64,000 nucleotides of DNA from Symbiodinium natans (taxonomy: Eukaryota; Sar; Dinophyceae; Suessiales; Symbiodiniaceae): assembly GCA_905221605.1 (NCBI GenBank), contig CAJNDS010002644.1, positions 33,501-97,500 on the forward strand, written 5' to 3'. Positions 44,140 to 55,169 of the stretch are shown in pieces. The translations under genes were made by a program, and so were the position numbers. The notes below the pieces were generated by a model. That model made no database searches, was not told where the DNA came from, and saw only the letters and a program-made list of their open reading frames with translations. How positions within the stretch are numbered: the first letter of the stretch is position 1; each line of letters begins with the position of its first letter.

Positions 44140-44215
44140 CCTAAAGCCCTAAAGCCCTAAAGCCCTAAAGCCCTAAAGCCCTAAAGCCTAAAGCCTAAAG
44201 CCTAAAACCTATATA
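44140..44215. repeat. CCCTAAAG 8-bp and CCTAAAG arrays
   Basis: Short uniform runs of GCCCTAAA and GCCTAAA units between the BTB gene stop and the next exon downstream. Confidence 0.9.
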
Positions 44216-44231
44216 AACCCCCCCAGGCCTT

Positions 44232-44348
44232 TTACTCCAGCTGAAGCTCGGGCGGCAACACGTACTCGTAGACGCCCGCGTGCTCAGAGTCACTCGCGTT
44301 CTCACTCCAGGTTGCCATGCTCACATACAGCGATCCTTAGCTTAGGGT

Positions 44349-44436
<88 letters not shown>

Positions 44437-47400
44437 GGTTTAGGGTTTAGGGTTTAGGGTTTAGGGTTTAGGGTTCAGCATCTCAAGTCCGAGCATTCAC
44501 TAGTCAAGCAGCTTGTCAAGCGTTGGAAAAAAACCCACCCACCCAAGAAACCCATAACATTGAGAAAATACAAAGTTCACTCAATACATTCCCAGAAGTT
44601 AGCTTTTAACGGACCCAAAACCCGAAATCTAATCTAAGGCCCACAACAGGCCCTTTATGATCTTAGGGCCCTAAACCCTACGGATTAGAAGCCCCTATCG
44701 GTGAAGGCTCGTGGTCAAAAACCCAGAAAACGAGGCCACCCAGAACCGTCGATTTCAGCACTAACAAATCGCATTTTTAATAGGGACCCGGGCCGATCCT
44801 GGGGTCCCCCTCATTTGGGGTGTTTTTGGAGGCAAACTTTCCCTCCCTAGGAAAGATCGGAGTTTGAGGCCAGGGGGGGTCTCCGAAGACTATTTTGCCT
44901 GTAAAATTGAAAAATACGACCCCCCCCTGACCAAAACTAGGCTGTGAAAAGGTCGCGGGGCTGCCCTTCATCAGAATTGAGGGTTAAAAGCCCTGAAACA
45001 TCCTGAAAAACATTGAAAAACCTTGAAAAACATTGAAAACCTCTGAAAAACCTTGAAAAAACTCAGGGAAAAGGAAATTCACCGCTGCCCACTTTTGAGG
45101 CCCGGAAAAGTCACCGTTGCCCACTTTTGAGGCCCGGAAAATCACCGTTGCCCACTTTTGAGGCCCGGAAAGTCACCGTTGCCCACTTTTGAGGCCCAGA
45201 AAATCACGCCCGGAAAGTCACCGTTGCCCACTTTTGAGGCCCGGAAAGTCACCGTTGCCCACTTTTGAGGCCAAAAAAATCACCGTTGCCCACTTTTGAG
45301 GCCCGGAAAATCACCGTTGCCCACTTTTGAGGCCCGGAAAGTCACCGTTGCCCACTTTTGAGGCCCGGAAAATCACCGTTGCCCACTTTTGAGGCCCGGA
45401 AAGTCACCGTTGCCCACTTTTGGGGCCCGGAAAGTCACCGTTGCCCACTTTTGAGGCCCGGAAAGTCACCGTTGCCCACTTTTTCACCGTTGCCCAGGCC
45501 CGGAAAGTCACCGTTGCCCACTTTTGAGGCCCGGAAAATCACCGTTGCCCACTTTTGAGGCCGAAAAAGTCACCGTTGCCCACTTTTGAGGCCGAAAATC
45601 ACCGTTGCCCACTTTTGAATTAGGGTTTAAATTCATTATGATAGAGAGGTTTAGGGTTTAGGGTTTAGGGTTTAGGGTTTAGGGTTTAGGGTTTAGGGTT
45701 TAGGGTTTAGGGTTTAGGGTTTAGGGTTTAGGGTTTAGGGTTTAGGTTAGGGTTTAGGGTTTAGGGTTTAGGGTTTAGGGTTTAGGGTTTAGGGTTTAGG
45801 GTTTAGGGTTTAGGGTTTAGGGTTTAGGGTTTAGGGTTTATAGGGTTTACGGTTTAGGGTTTACGGTTCGGGTTTAGGGTTTAGGGTTTAGGGTCTAGGG
45901 TCTAGGGTTCAGGGTTCAGGGTTCAGGGTTCAGGGTTTAGGGTTTAGGGTTGAGGCTTTAGGGTCTAGGGTTTAGGGCTTGACTTCTGAACCCCTCCCAA
46001 AAGTTTGACTTCTAGGCTCCGAAAGCATAGTTTCTACACAAAAAACCCACAAAGTTAAAAAGTCCTAAGGGCCCGGCCAGAAGAAAGCCAAGGATCTGTC
46101 CTGAACCAGAACTGCCAGGGGCAGGAGTGGATCCGGACAGCGCAGGACTTCCGTGAAAGTCGTGTCGCCCGGCCGCAGGGCCAGCACCTTCCTCTCTGTG
46201 TGGTCGGCAACGTAGATGGTTCCACCATCCGTCACCTAGGCCAAAAAAAAACCTTAAACAAGAGCCCGAGACCCTAAACCTCCTAAGCCCTCTGAACCGC
46301 TAAACCCCTAAACCCCCTAAACCCCCTAAACCCTAAACCCTAACCCCAGACCCCTAGACTCCCAGACCCTAGACCCAATGAGGGGACATATCGACCTGTT
46401 CTGGAAAAAAGCCGAAACCCTATGCAAAAACCAAGGGTCCAATATAGAGGCCGTAATGACTAGATTATGGTTTTGGGAGACTATTGTAGTATATTTCTAA
46501 AGGGACCATAAGGGAATATCATTAGTAATTATCCGAACCCCCCCCCCTATATAAATTGAACCCTACCAAAGCCTACGCCGTAACAAGTTTGTAAAAACTT
46601 TAGTAATAAGGGTTTAGGGTTTAGGGTTTAGGGTTTAGGGTTTAGCGTTACGAAATACAAAAACATTCCAGAGACCACCCTAAACCCTAACCCTAGACCC
46701 TAAACCCTAAACCCTGAACCCTGAACCCTAAACCCTAAACCCTAAACCCTAAACCCTAAACCCTAAACCCTAAACCCTAACCCTAAACCCTAAACCCTAA
46801 ACCTAGTCACGAAGAGATCCCAGAGCTCGGCCTCGGACTCAACTGGAAATTGCCCCACCACAACAGGTACAGATTCACCTCGGGGACTCCCAAAAAAGGC
46901 ATCTTGTCCGGGGTTTAGGGTTTAGGGTTTAGGGTTTAGGGTTTAGGGTTTAGGGTTCAGGATTCCTTAATCTTGGCTGCGCTACATTTAAGGATCACCC
47001 CCTAGTTTGGGAAATGACCACCTGGCTTGATGCAGAGAATGCGGCCGCCCATACCATCACTAAGGTAGATCACCTCTTCCTTTGTGACGAATATCCCAAT
47101 CCCTGAGAAGCGCATGTCTCGTGGAAGGCTCTCGGAGCAAACGACCGTCTGGAGTGTTGAGCCAACCAACTTCTGCACTGCTTCTCCGTACTGGCTCACC
47201 ACGTAAAGCGCTTCGTCGTTGGGCGAGCAGGTGAGAGTTGTTGCATCAATGTCGTCCAGCACTATACCGATCTCATCCGCGAACCTAACAACCCTTCTGT
47301 TCTTAAAATCAGCTACGAACTTTACGCCGGAGGGTGAGATGGATAGGTCACAGTCGATTCCCAGCTCCTTTATTCCAGCCACGTGGGTGCTTGGACCCAC

Positions 47401-50400
47401 GACAGTGTAGTGCTGAGGGTCGCCAGGCCTCAGGCGGAGGACTCGGCTTCCGCGGAAGTCCGTCGCATATATGGTATCTTCGTACCAGCACATGGAATTG
47501 CAGGGTGCTGGCCAGACTTTGCGTCCTGGGGGTTCAGTGCTGGCACCTAAATCTGGTGACCAATGTTGGAAACAGCGCCTCCTCGGCCGAAAGTCCTGTA
47601 AACTTGTGGACCTCTTCCGTTCCCGCATGCGCAAAGCCTCATCCGCTTCCCGGTGTAGGTCGTCACCACATTGACCCCCAAGGGAGAAGCGGCCGATTCG
47701 AAGCAGATTCTCAACGGAAATCGATTGGAAATCCACATGTTGCAGGAGCATGCCGAGGGAGTCATGTCTGTCCTTGGAGATGTTGAGCCTTGGTTGGCTC
47801 TTAAGGGTTGTGGGTTTAGAACTTATTTTTAACACTATTCTTATGACCCGGGATTCAGCCACAGAGAGCACGTTGCCAAATAATTTTTTATATGGAAAAT
47901 TTATGTTTTAAATATGATTTTGGGATTTCTTGATTTATGACATTTTTACGATTTGGTTTATGATTCTCTTCGATTTTATGAAAAATTTATGATTTTTTTA
48001 TGAAAAATTCATGTTTTTCGTCGATTTTATGGAAAATTTTATGATTTTTTTATGAAAAATTTATATTTTTCGTCGATTTTATGAAAAATTTATGAATTTT
48101 TTATGAAAAATTTATGAGTTTCGTCGATTTTATGAAAGTTTTATGATTTTTTTATGAAAATTTTATGTTTTTCAACAATTTCGCATCATTTTCAATGCAG
48201 AAACACACAAAACTGACCAAAACCATAAAATTTTCATAAAAAAATCATAAAATTTTCCATAAAATCGACGAAAAACATGAATTTTTCATAAAAAAAATCA
48301 TAAATTTTTCATAAAATCGAAGAGAATCATAAACCAAATCGTAAAAATGTCATAAATCAAGAAATCCCAAAATCATATTTAAAACATAAATTTTCCATAT
48401 AAAAAATTATTCCTTGAATCGTGGCTCTGGCTACACATCCAGTGTCATAACACTATTCCTAAATGCGCGTTCTCTTAAACCCAAGAAGGCGGAAATACAA
48501 AATTATCCCAAGGGCCTACCCAGGAGCCAGAAGAAGAGCCCCTGCAGCACCGCCTCCTCGCGGGATACGGTCAAGTCGTCTCTCTTCAATATTCGGGCCA
48601 GCTGCGTGGCGCTGAGCTTTCCAAAGTCTGGATGCTTGCCTAGGCTGGTGTGTAAACCATCTGAGAAAACTTCCTACGAATGCGACCCTTGTGGGACCCA
48701 ACAAAGGCATAAAGGTATATTAAATAAATAAATAAATAAATATATATATATATATGTATATTAATTATACACACCGAATGTCGGAAACCACCATATGGGC
48801 ACCTTTTTCAAAACATCACTACGAACATAAAACATCCTATGACCCTAAACCCTAAACCCTAAACCCCAAACCCCAAACCCTAAACCCACGCACAAAACAT
48901 CCTCAGAGCTCACCTGGCGGCTGCAAGCCTCGAAGTCCTCAGCCAGTTTGCCCTCACATACCGACTTCAACTCATGGAGGCCGTAGGCCTCCTTAGTTGC
49001 GCGGAGCCTTCTGGGGTTTAGGGTTTAGGGTTTAGGGTTTTGGGCTTAGGGTTTAGGGTTTAGGGTTTAGGGTTTAGGGTTTAGGGTTTAGGGTTTAGGG
49101 TTTAGGGCTTGGGGTTCAGGGTTTAGGGTTTGGGGTTTAGGGCTTGCGGTTTAGGGTTTAGGGTTGGGGGTCTAGGGTATAGGGGGATGTTGAAACCATA
49201 AACCCGCATACTCTGATGGCTGCTACTAGGCTTCTTGTAAAACTTGCAGGGCCACACTGCTGTCCATGGAAGCTCTGAAGCTGGCGTCCACTGCACCCGC
49301 CAACCTAGGTTGCCCAGGAATCTCGGACGTCAAAAGGGTTTAGGGTTTAGGGTTTCGGGTTTGGGGTTTAGGGTTTAGGGTTTAGGGTCACTTTGTTGGT
49401 TTCAGGGGCTAGTCTAGGGAGGGATCTCAACCCATGGAAAGAAGGGAAGAGTAAGTAGCCCGAAACGCAGAGCCCTGAATCACTCAACCATACATTCGAA
49501 ACCTAGACCGTTACTCCTAACCCCTAACCCCTAACCCCTAACCCCTAACCCCTAACCCCTAACCCCTAAACCCTAAACCCTAAACCCTAAACCTTATAAA
49601 CCCTAACTGGACGTCCCCGCGACGTCGGCAGATCGTAGGCCTGGGCCAGTCGAAGAAGCTCGAGACCCGCTTCCAGCGGCAGCTCGGGTTCCCCGCCGTA
49701 GATGAACTCCTGGGTTTAGGGTTTAGGGTTCAGGGTTTAGGGTTCAGGGTTTAGGGTTCAGGGTTTAGGGTTTAGGGTATAGGGTTTAGGGTTTAGGGTT
49801 TAAGGGTTTAGGACTCAGGGTTCAGGGTTTAGGGTTTGGGGTCTAGGGTTTAGGGTCTAGGCTTGAGGGTCTGGCCCTATGAAACAAAGGTCCCAGACAA
49901 GATCCTTCGGAGGTTTTTAAGATCTCAGGGGTCATATCTCAACATCCCAAGGGGGACCCAAGAAATAAGGACAATCAACCCTAAACCCTAAACCCTAAAC
50001 CCTAAACCCTAAACCCTAAACCCTAAACCCTAAACCCTAAACCCTAAACCCTAAACCCTAAACCCTAAACCCTCACCCCCAAACCCTAAACCCTAAACCC
50101 CAAACCCGAACCAAGAGTCGAGCAAAGAGGACACCGCCTCCTTCGAGGCGGCCAGCTCCACTGGCTGACCCTGCTGCACCCGATCTGCTTCAAGGAAGGA
50201 TCCTGGGTTGGGTTTAGGTTTTAGGGTTTAGGGTTTGGGGTTTGGGGTTTAGGGTTTGGGGTTTAGGGTTTAGGGTTTAGGGTTTAGGGTTGAGGGTTGA
50301 GGGTTCAGGGTTTAAAGTTTACGGCCCTGTAAGCCCTAAACCCTAGCGCCGCTAAATGGCTTCGGGTTGAGCGCTGAGGGTCTAGGGATTCGAGGTTGGG

Positions 50401-51018
50401 CCTTGAAAAACCCTCTGAGAGATACTTCTACACATAACCCTCTTAAAACTCAATAAGTCAATAAGGGAACATACAAAAACATACCCCAAGACCCTAGGAT
50501 CCCCTGAAACATATTCCTAAGTAGGATCCTCGCACACCCGATAAGGGAAATACAAAAACATACCGCAAGGGCCTAGGATCCACATTCCTAAGCAATAGCC
50601 CTCTCAAACCCTAAACCCTATGCCCAAAATCCAAAACCCTAAACCTTAATCCCCAATAAGGGAAAATACCTTCCAGGGCCTAGGATCCACACAGGAGATT
50701 CCTGAAGTAGATGCTGGCTGCAGCGAGTACAGTGGTGTGGGCTCGATGCTCAGAGCCTAGGCGGGAGTGGGGGCTCAGACCCTAAGCCAATACGGGTACC
50801 ACTGCCCCAAAGGCGCTGCAAGCCCTTTAAGCCTCTAAACCCCCTAAACCCTAAACCTAACCCTAAACCCCAAACCCTAAACAAGCCCCCCAGGAGCCAT
50901 CGCGGCTCTTCAGCACGAGGTCGCAGAGGTGGCCCTCCATCCAGAGCTTGCGCAGCTGCTGCACGAGGCCGGCACCGTGCTGCCCCGGATTGTCGTGAAG
51001 GAGCTTTAAGGACGCCAT
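44232..51018 (-). CDS. BTB-BACK-NHL protein, complete 11-exon gene
   Basis: Exons on the minus strand: 51018-50883, 50756-50688, 50184-50120, 49709-49627, 49304-49235, 48991-48886, 48660-48516, 47788-47022, 46902-46811, 46235-46097, 44335-44232. They total 1776 nt, all ten phases agree, and the frame runs from ATG to TAA (591 aa). A BTB domain (about residues 20-150) shows GHLCDLVLKS, HRAHTTVLAAAS, EFIYGG and YGLHELKSVCE. A BACK domain (about 160-245) shows LSATQLARIL and EEAVLQGLFFWL. A beta-propeller of NHL type (about 290-591) shows repeats such as GGTIYVADHTERKVLALRPGD. BTB-BACK proteins usually bring substrates to cullin-3 ubiquitin ligases; that role here is inferred from the family. 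Donors are GT (4), GA (5) and GC (1); all acceptors are AG. Every intron carries telomere-type motifs. The exact boundary of intron 7 is the least certain. Confidence 0.93.
44343..44480. repeat. TTGAGGG array of about 13 units, then TTTAGGG
   Basis: A perfectly uniform variant block inside intron 10 of the BTB-BACK-NHL gene, adjacent to its last exon. Confidence 0.97.
45077..45619. repeat. 31-bp tandem repeat, about 17 copies
   Basis: Unit GGAAAGTCACCGTTGCCCAC plus TTTTGAGGCCC, with a few truncated copies, inside intron 10 of the BTB-BACK-NHL gene. ORFs across it are artefacts. Confidence 0.95.
45650..45960. repeat. TTTAGGG array, about 33 units then variants
   Basis: Near-perfect array followed by TTTACGG, TCTAGGG and TTCAGGG units, still in intron 10. 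The left half of the intron holds the other repeats. Confidence 0.95.
46675..46803. repeat. CCCTAAA array in BTB gene intron 9
   Basis: On the coding strand it reads GGTTTAGGG just after the GTGACTAG donor of the 46811-46902 exon. Confidence 0.9.
47879..48411. mobile_element. 533-bp AT-rich foldback in intron 7 of the BTB gene
   Basis: Ends AATAATTTTTTATATGG and CCATATAAAAAATTATT are exact inverted copies, and the arms (about 180 bp each) stay almost perfectly paired. Inside, motifs such as TTTTCGTCGATTTTATG recur. It has no ORF and its composition is far from the surroundings. It lies wholly within the intron splitting the BACK domain. Confidence 0.95.
48720..48775. repeat. AAAT/TA simple repeat
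   Basis: (AAAT)n passes into (AT)n in intron 6 of the BTB gene. Confidence 0.9.
50440..50690. repeat. Three related copies of AAGGGAA...ATAC...GGCCTAGGATCC
   Basis: AAGGGAACATACAAAAACAT, AAGGGAAATACAAAAACATA and AAGGGAAAATACCTTCCAGG each lead to a CCTAGGATCC box, in intron 2 of the BTB gene. The third box carries the GA donor of exon 2. Confidence 0.7.
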
Positions 51019-51359
51019 GGCGGGGTTTAGGGTTTAGGGTTTAGGGTTTGGGGTTTGGGGTTTTTTAAGCCGCCATGAGCACTTGTTGGGCTCACGATGT
51101 CTTAGGGCCTGGGACATAAAGTGCATGAGGGTCTGGTGTTTAGGGCTTGAGGTTCAGGGTTTAGGGTTCAGTTTGGGTTCTGTTGAGACTTTTTCACACA
51201 TTTTTCAAAGGCGGTATCGATTGCATCACAAAAGAAACGCCTAGGCCTTAGGTTCAGGGATTTAGGTTTTAGGGCTTGTGGGTTTAGGGGTTTAGGGCTT
51301 TGGTGTTGAGGGGCCCTGAACCCTAAACCCGAAACCCTAAACCCTAAGTAGGGCGGGAG

Positions 51360-51590
51360 AGCGCCGCTGCAAACTTTGCCGGCACGGCTGCAGGGACACA
51401 GCGGCAGGGTGGTGGACCCCGTAGGGTGGTGGACCCAATCGTGTGAGGAATGCCCATGGTGTTCTGCACCCAAGAGCATTAAGTTTTGTTAGTTTTAAGA
51501 CATATGAGGGGCATAGGTGTCGCACAATGGCAAGGGTGTTCTGGCTCAGTTGGCCGAATCCCTTCAACACTCTTGTGAAAGTCATGGGAA
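51360..51590 (-). CDS. Unrecognised ORF upstream of the BTB gene
   Basis: One frame reads VLKGFGQLSQNTLAIVRHLC and KLTKLNALG; another continues NTMGIPHTIGSTTLRGPPPC. A short splice between them is possible (TGCAG|AACACC). Not recognised. Confidence 0.35.
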
Positions 51591-51914
51591 AGCTGGAGCC
51601 CTTAACCCTAAATCCTAAGCCCTAAGCCCTGAACCCCAAGCCCTAAACCTTTAACCCTAAACCCTAAACCCTAAACCCTAAACCCTAAACCCTAAACCCT
51701 AAACCCTAAACCCACCCCCCCAGGTTCACGGCCATGGAACCTCAATCTTCACAAAAGCCCTCTGAAGCCCTCCACCTGAACCCAAAAGGCCCAAAGAACC
51801 TCCCGAGTCTTTCCAAATCCCCGTAATGAACTTAAACACCAAGCCCTGAGCCCTAAGCCCTAAACCCTAAACCCTAAACCCTAAACCCTAAACCCTAAAC
51901 CCTAAACCCTAGAC

Positions 51915-52069
51915 CTCCCAACTCCCATAAACCCAAAAGCAGACATCTCTCAGCGTCTTTGATTGCTCCCAAGCCTTTGCACCCTTCTGCCAGAACCTCC
52001 AAAGCCTGGCCCTCCCTCAAAAACCCGTAAGCCCCCGTCACAGCGCCAGAACAGCTAAGCCCCATAAGC
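51915..52069 (-). CDS. Exon of an unrecognised protein
   Basis: TTTTTCAG|G and GGAG|GTCTAGGG are canonical. It encodes SCSGAVTGAYGFLREGQALE and GCKGLGAIKDAERCLLLG over 51 codons, alpha-helical in look. Its donor runs into CCCTAAA (coding TTTAGGG) repeat. Confidence 0.65.
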
Positions 52070-52339
52070 CTGAAAAACCGAAATCGCACAACCCTACTGC
52101 ATGATAAGACCCTTCACCCAAATTCCAAAACCTAAAACTTTAAGGAGTAGCCCTAAACCCTAAACCCTGAATCCTAAACCCAAAACCCTAAACACTACAT
52201 CCTCACACCCATTTCATCCCCAAGGAACCCTAAGGAGGCCAAAAGGAGCCCCAAGCCCTGAGGAGCCCCAAGCCCTAAGGAACCCTAAGCCCGTTTAGGG
52301 TTTAGGGTTTAGGGTTTAGGGTTTAGGGTTTTGGAGCCC

Positions 52340-52415
52340 GAAGTCCTGAACTCGAAAGTCTTGCAGACTGGCGAGCTGCCAAGGCCCCCGGGGTGACTGA
52401 GCCCAGCACCAGCCA
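52340..52415 (-). CDS. Possible exon, frame ambiguous
   Basis: After TTAGAAG| either VFAVAGAGLSHPGGLGSSPV or a signal-peptide-like SLLWLVLGSVTPGALAARQ is open. TTTAGGG units lie to the left. Confidence 0.35.
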
Positions 52416-52443
52416 CAGCAAAGACCTTCTAATCACTGGGATG

Positions 52444-52572
52444 CCTACGAACCCGATTCTACCAATTGCTTAAAAAGACCCCCCCCCCAAAAAAAAAAAA
52501 AAAAAACTTCCTTATAAGGGTAATATAGGGAGTATTATTTTTTTTGTTGGGGGCTTCTTAAGCAACTAGGAA
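52444..52572. mobile_element. MITE-like foldback, TAGTTGCTTAAGAA family (copy 3)
   Basis: TACCAATTGCTTAAAAAGAC and GGCTTCTTAAGCAACTAGGA are its inverted ends; a poly-C/poly-A run has grown inside it. Confidence 0.75.
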
Positions 52573-53062
52573 GATTCGAGTTCAGGCTCCAGGGCTCAGG
52601 GGGGTCTAGGGCTTCGGGTCTAGGAATGCTATGCCAGCCCGCACGTGGACTTATGTGGGGTTCATGGTTGAGGGTGTTTTTCGCGGGTTTAGGACCTCAA
52701 CCGTAAACCTCTAGGGTCACTATTTCAAGGGGATACATCCCAGCCTAAGCCCTAAACAAGCTCCGGAACAGAAACTGCCTCTAAACCCCTTAAATTAGCT
52801 GAGCTGCATTTTCTTCTAAGGGAACCTGACCCTAGAAGGGGCAGCAAGGTCACTGGGTGGCCTAGCAACACATAAGCCCTAAATCCTGCAGTGCCTCGAG
52901 GTCTTGCTTTCATCAGAGCTAAGGGAATAGAGGGAGCAGGGCCTGTGAAACTAGAGTGGGCATTTGGGGAAATGTTCGTTTGTTTTTTTTTTAAGGGCCT
53001 GTCAGGGGCTACCCCTAAACCCTAAACTCTAAACCCTAAACCCTAAACCCTAAACCCTGAAC

Positions 53063-53106
53063 CTATTCAGGCTCCCGATCTTGTAGTGCTCTCAACTCTG
53101 AGGCCC
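53063..53106 (-). CDS. Short exon candidate
   Basis: CCTGAG|GGG opens GASELRALQDREPE, which meets TAG|GTTCAGGG or a GA donor. A further small candidate is at 52876-52914 (SDESKTSRHC). Confidence 0.4.
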
Positions 53107-53159
53107 CTCAGGACGCAGCTTTCACGAAGGCAACCTTTAGCAATCTAAGCTTGGTTTAC

Positions 53160-53280
53160 GGCCCAAATGACTAAACCCTAAACCCTAAACCCTAAACCCT
53201 AAACCCTGAACCCTGAACCCTGAACCCTGAACCCTAAACCCTCAAACTAACCCTAAAGCCCTAAACCCTAAACCCTGAAT
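53160..53280. repeat. CCCTAAA/CCCTGAA arrays
   Basis: CCCTAAA units followed by a run of CCCTGAA, then CCCTAAA again. Confidence 0.9.
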
Positions 53281-53296
53281 CGGCCACTTTGAGAAC

Positions 53297-53344
53297 TAGG
53301 CTCGTGGCTTGTTGTCTTCGATCACCTGGCTCCGGGCAGCCACT
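53297..53344 (-). CDS. Short exon candidate
   Basis: TTGAAG|A opens VAARSQVIEDNKPRA with donor TA|GTTCTC. A second open frame exists. Confidence 0.45.
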
Positions 53345-54064
53345 CTTCAAAGGGCTGCACTTAATGGGTATAAGGAGGTTTAGGGTGTAGGGTTTAGGGT
53401 TTAGGGTTTAGGGTTTAGGGTTTTGGGTTTGGGTTCAGGGTTCAGGGTTTAGGGTTTGGGGTCCCTAGAAGGGACCTTCCTTCATCTTCCCCTAGGGGTT
53501 GCACCCTCATCTGTACCTCATAAAGTCCCTACAGACCTAAGTAGCCCCCAAAAGGGTCCCTCCTTTGGTCCCTTGATACAAGCCTGAAAAACATCCAAGC
53601 CCTAGAGCCAACAATCGCATCCCAAAACGTAGGAAGCGTCCTGTGGGGGCCTGAATACTGAGCCTGCACGCCATGCCGCACCCCTGAGCCCTAAACCCTG
53701 AACCCTAATCCCTGAACCCCTTGCAGCTTTTTTAAGGCGAATAGAGCTGCTCACAAAAACCCCTTGCCCTTCAGGGTGCTTAGGATGCCCAGTAGCGCCT
53801 TTGCCTTCGGGTTTGAGCTTGGGGTTTAGTAGGGTTCAGGGTTCGAGGGTGTACGATTCATGGTTTAGGGCTATCCAGCAATGCCGTTGCTCCCTTTATC
53901 TAGGTAGGAACCCCACTGCATGTCAACCCTTAACCCTAAACACCCTGCACCCTAAACCCTGAACCCGAAACCCTGAACCCGAAACCCTAAACCCTAAACA
54001 CTAAACCCTAAGATCTGAACCCTGAACCCTGAACTCTGAACCCGAACTCTGCATGTGATCCCAC

Positions 54065-54109
54065 CTGACTCGACACGCGGACAAAGTCCTCTGAAGCATG
54101 GCGCGCCTC
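54065..54109 (-). CDS. Short exon, canonical splice sites
   Basis: GTCAG|GAG and CAG|GTGGGA bracket exactly 15 codons, EARHASEDFVRVSSQ, phase 0 at both ends. Confidence 0.6.
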
Positions 54110-54132
54110 CTGACTTACGGGGGTTCCTTAAG

Positions 54133-54225
54133 GGTTTAGGGTTTAGGGTTTAGGGTTTGGGGTTTGGGGTTTGGGGTTTGGGGTTTGGGGTTTGGGGTTT
54201 GGGGTTTGGGGTTTGGGGTTTGGGG
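54133..54225. repeat. TTTAGGG then TTTGGGG array
   Basis: Three TTTAGGG units switch to about ten uniform TTTGGGG units next to the CCCCAAAA array. Confidence 0.95.
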
Positions 54226-54326
54226 CCTCACTTATTAAGGGTTTTGAGGGTTCGTACAGGGTTTAGAGTCTAAAATCTGGGCATTTGGATTTGGGTGGGG
54301 AGGTCTCTAGGGAACATTCTCTTCCC

Positions 54327-54896
54327 CTCCAAAACCCCAAAACCCCAAAACCCCAAAACCCCAAAACCCCAAAACCCCAAAACCCCAAAAACCCCAAAAC
54401 CCCAAAACCCCAAAACCCCAAAACCCCAAAACCCCAAAACTCCAAAACCCCAAAACCCCAAAACCCCAAAACCCAAAACCCCAAAACCCCAAAACCCCAA
54501 AACCCCAAAACCCCAAAACCCAAAACCCCAAAACACCCAAAACCCCAAAACCCCAAAAACCCAAAACCCCCCAAAACCCCAAAACCCCAAAACCCAAACC
54601 CCAAACCCCAAAAACCCAAAAACCCAAAACCCCAAAAAACCCCAAAACCCCAAAACCCAAAACCCCAAAACCCCAAAACCCCAAAACCCCAAAAACCCCA
54701 AAACCCCAAAACCCCAAAACCCCAAAACCCCAAAACCCCAAACCCCAAAACCCCAAAACCCCAAAACCCCAAAACCCCAAAACCCCAAAACCCCAAAACC
54801 CCAAAACCCCAAAACCTCAAAACCCCAAAACCCCAAAACCCCAAAACCCCAAAACCCCAAAACCCCAAAACCCCAAAAACCCCAAAACCCCAAAAC
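54327..54896. repeat. 570-bp CCCCAAAA array
   Basis: About 70 units of CCCCAAAA with CCCAAAA and CCCCAAA variants, the TTTTGGGG telomere type known from some ciliates. ORFs of Lys-Pro-Gln-Asn or Gly-Phe-Trp repeats on both strands are artefacts. Confidence 0.97.
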
Positions 54897-55169
54897 CCTT
54901 AGACGATCCTCGCTTATTAAGGAGATACTAACTCATGGTCGCCTCGGCTTCTGGACGGCCGGAATATTTAAGATGCCATGGTATGGGGCTTTGGGGTTTC
55001 GGACGCTGTCAGGGTTTACGGTTTAGGGTTTAGGGTTTAGGGGGTTCAGGGTCTTAAGTCGTGGGAGGTCGTGGGGTTTGAAGGCTACGGGTCTAGGGCC
55101 CCTAGGGTTTTTCCTCATGGAGTTTGCTCTAACGTGACATCCGTGTAATGCTTTTTAAACCTAACACCC

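Noticed and set aside
45077-45619. CRISPR array
   Set aside because: Units abut with no unique spacers, in a eukaryotic intron.
47219-47786. Plus-strand ORFs opposite the NHL exon
   Set aside because: The minus frame is phase-linked to ten other exons and shows NHL repeats.
48516-48710. 64-codon minus ORF as a gene of its own
   Set aside because: A different frame of the same stretch encodes the BACK domain and splices in phase at both ends.
54263-55026. ORFs of about 165-243 codons on both strands
   Set aside because: They are pure translations of the CCCCAAAA array.
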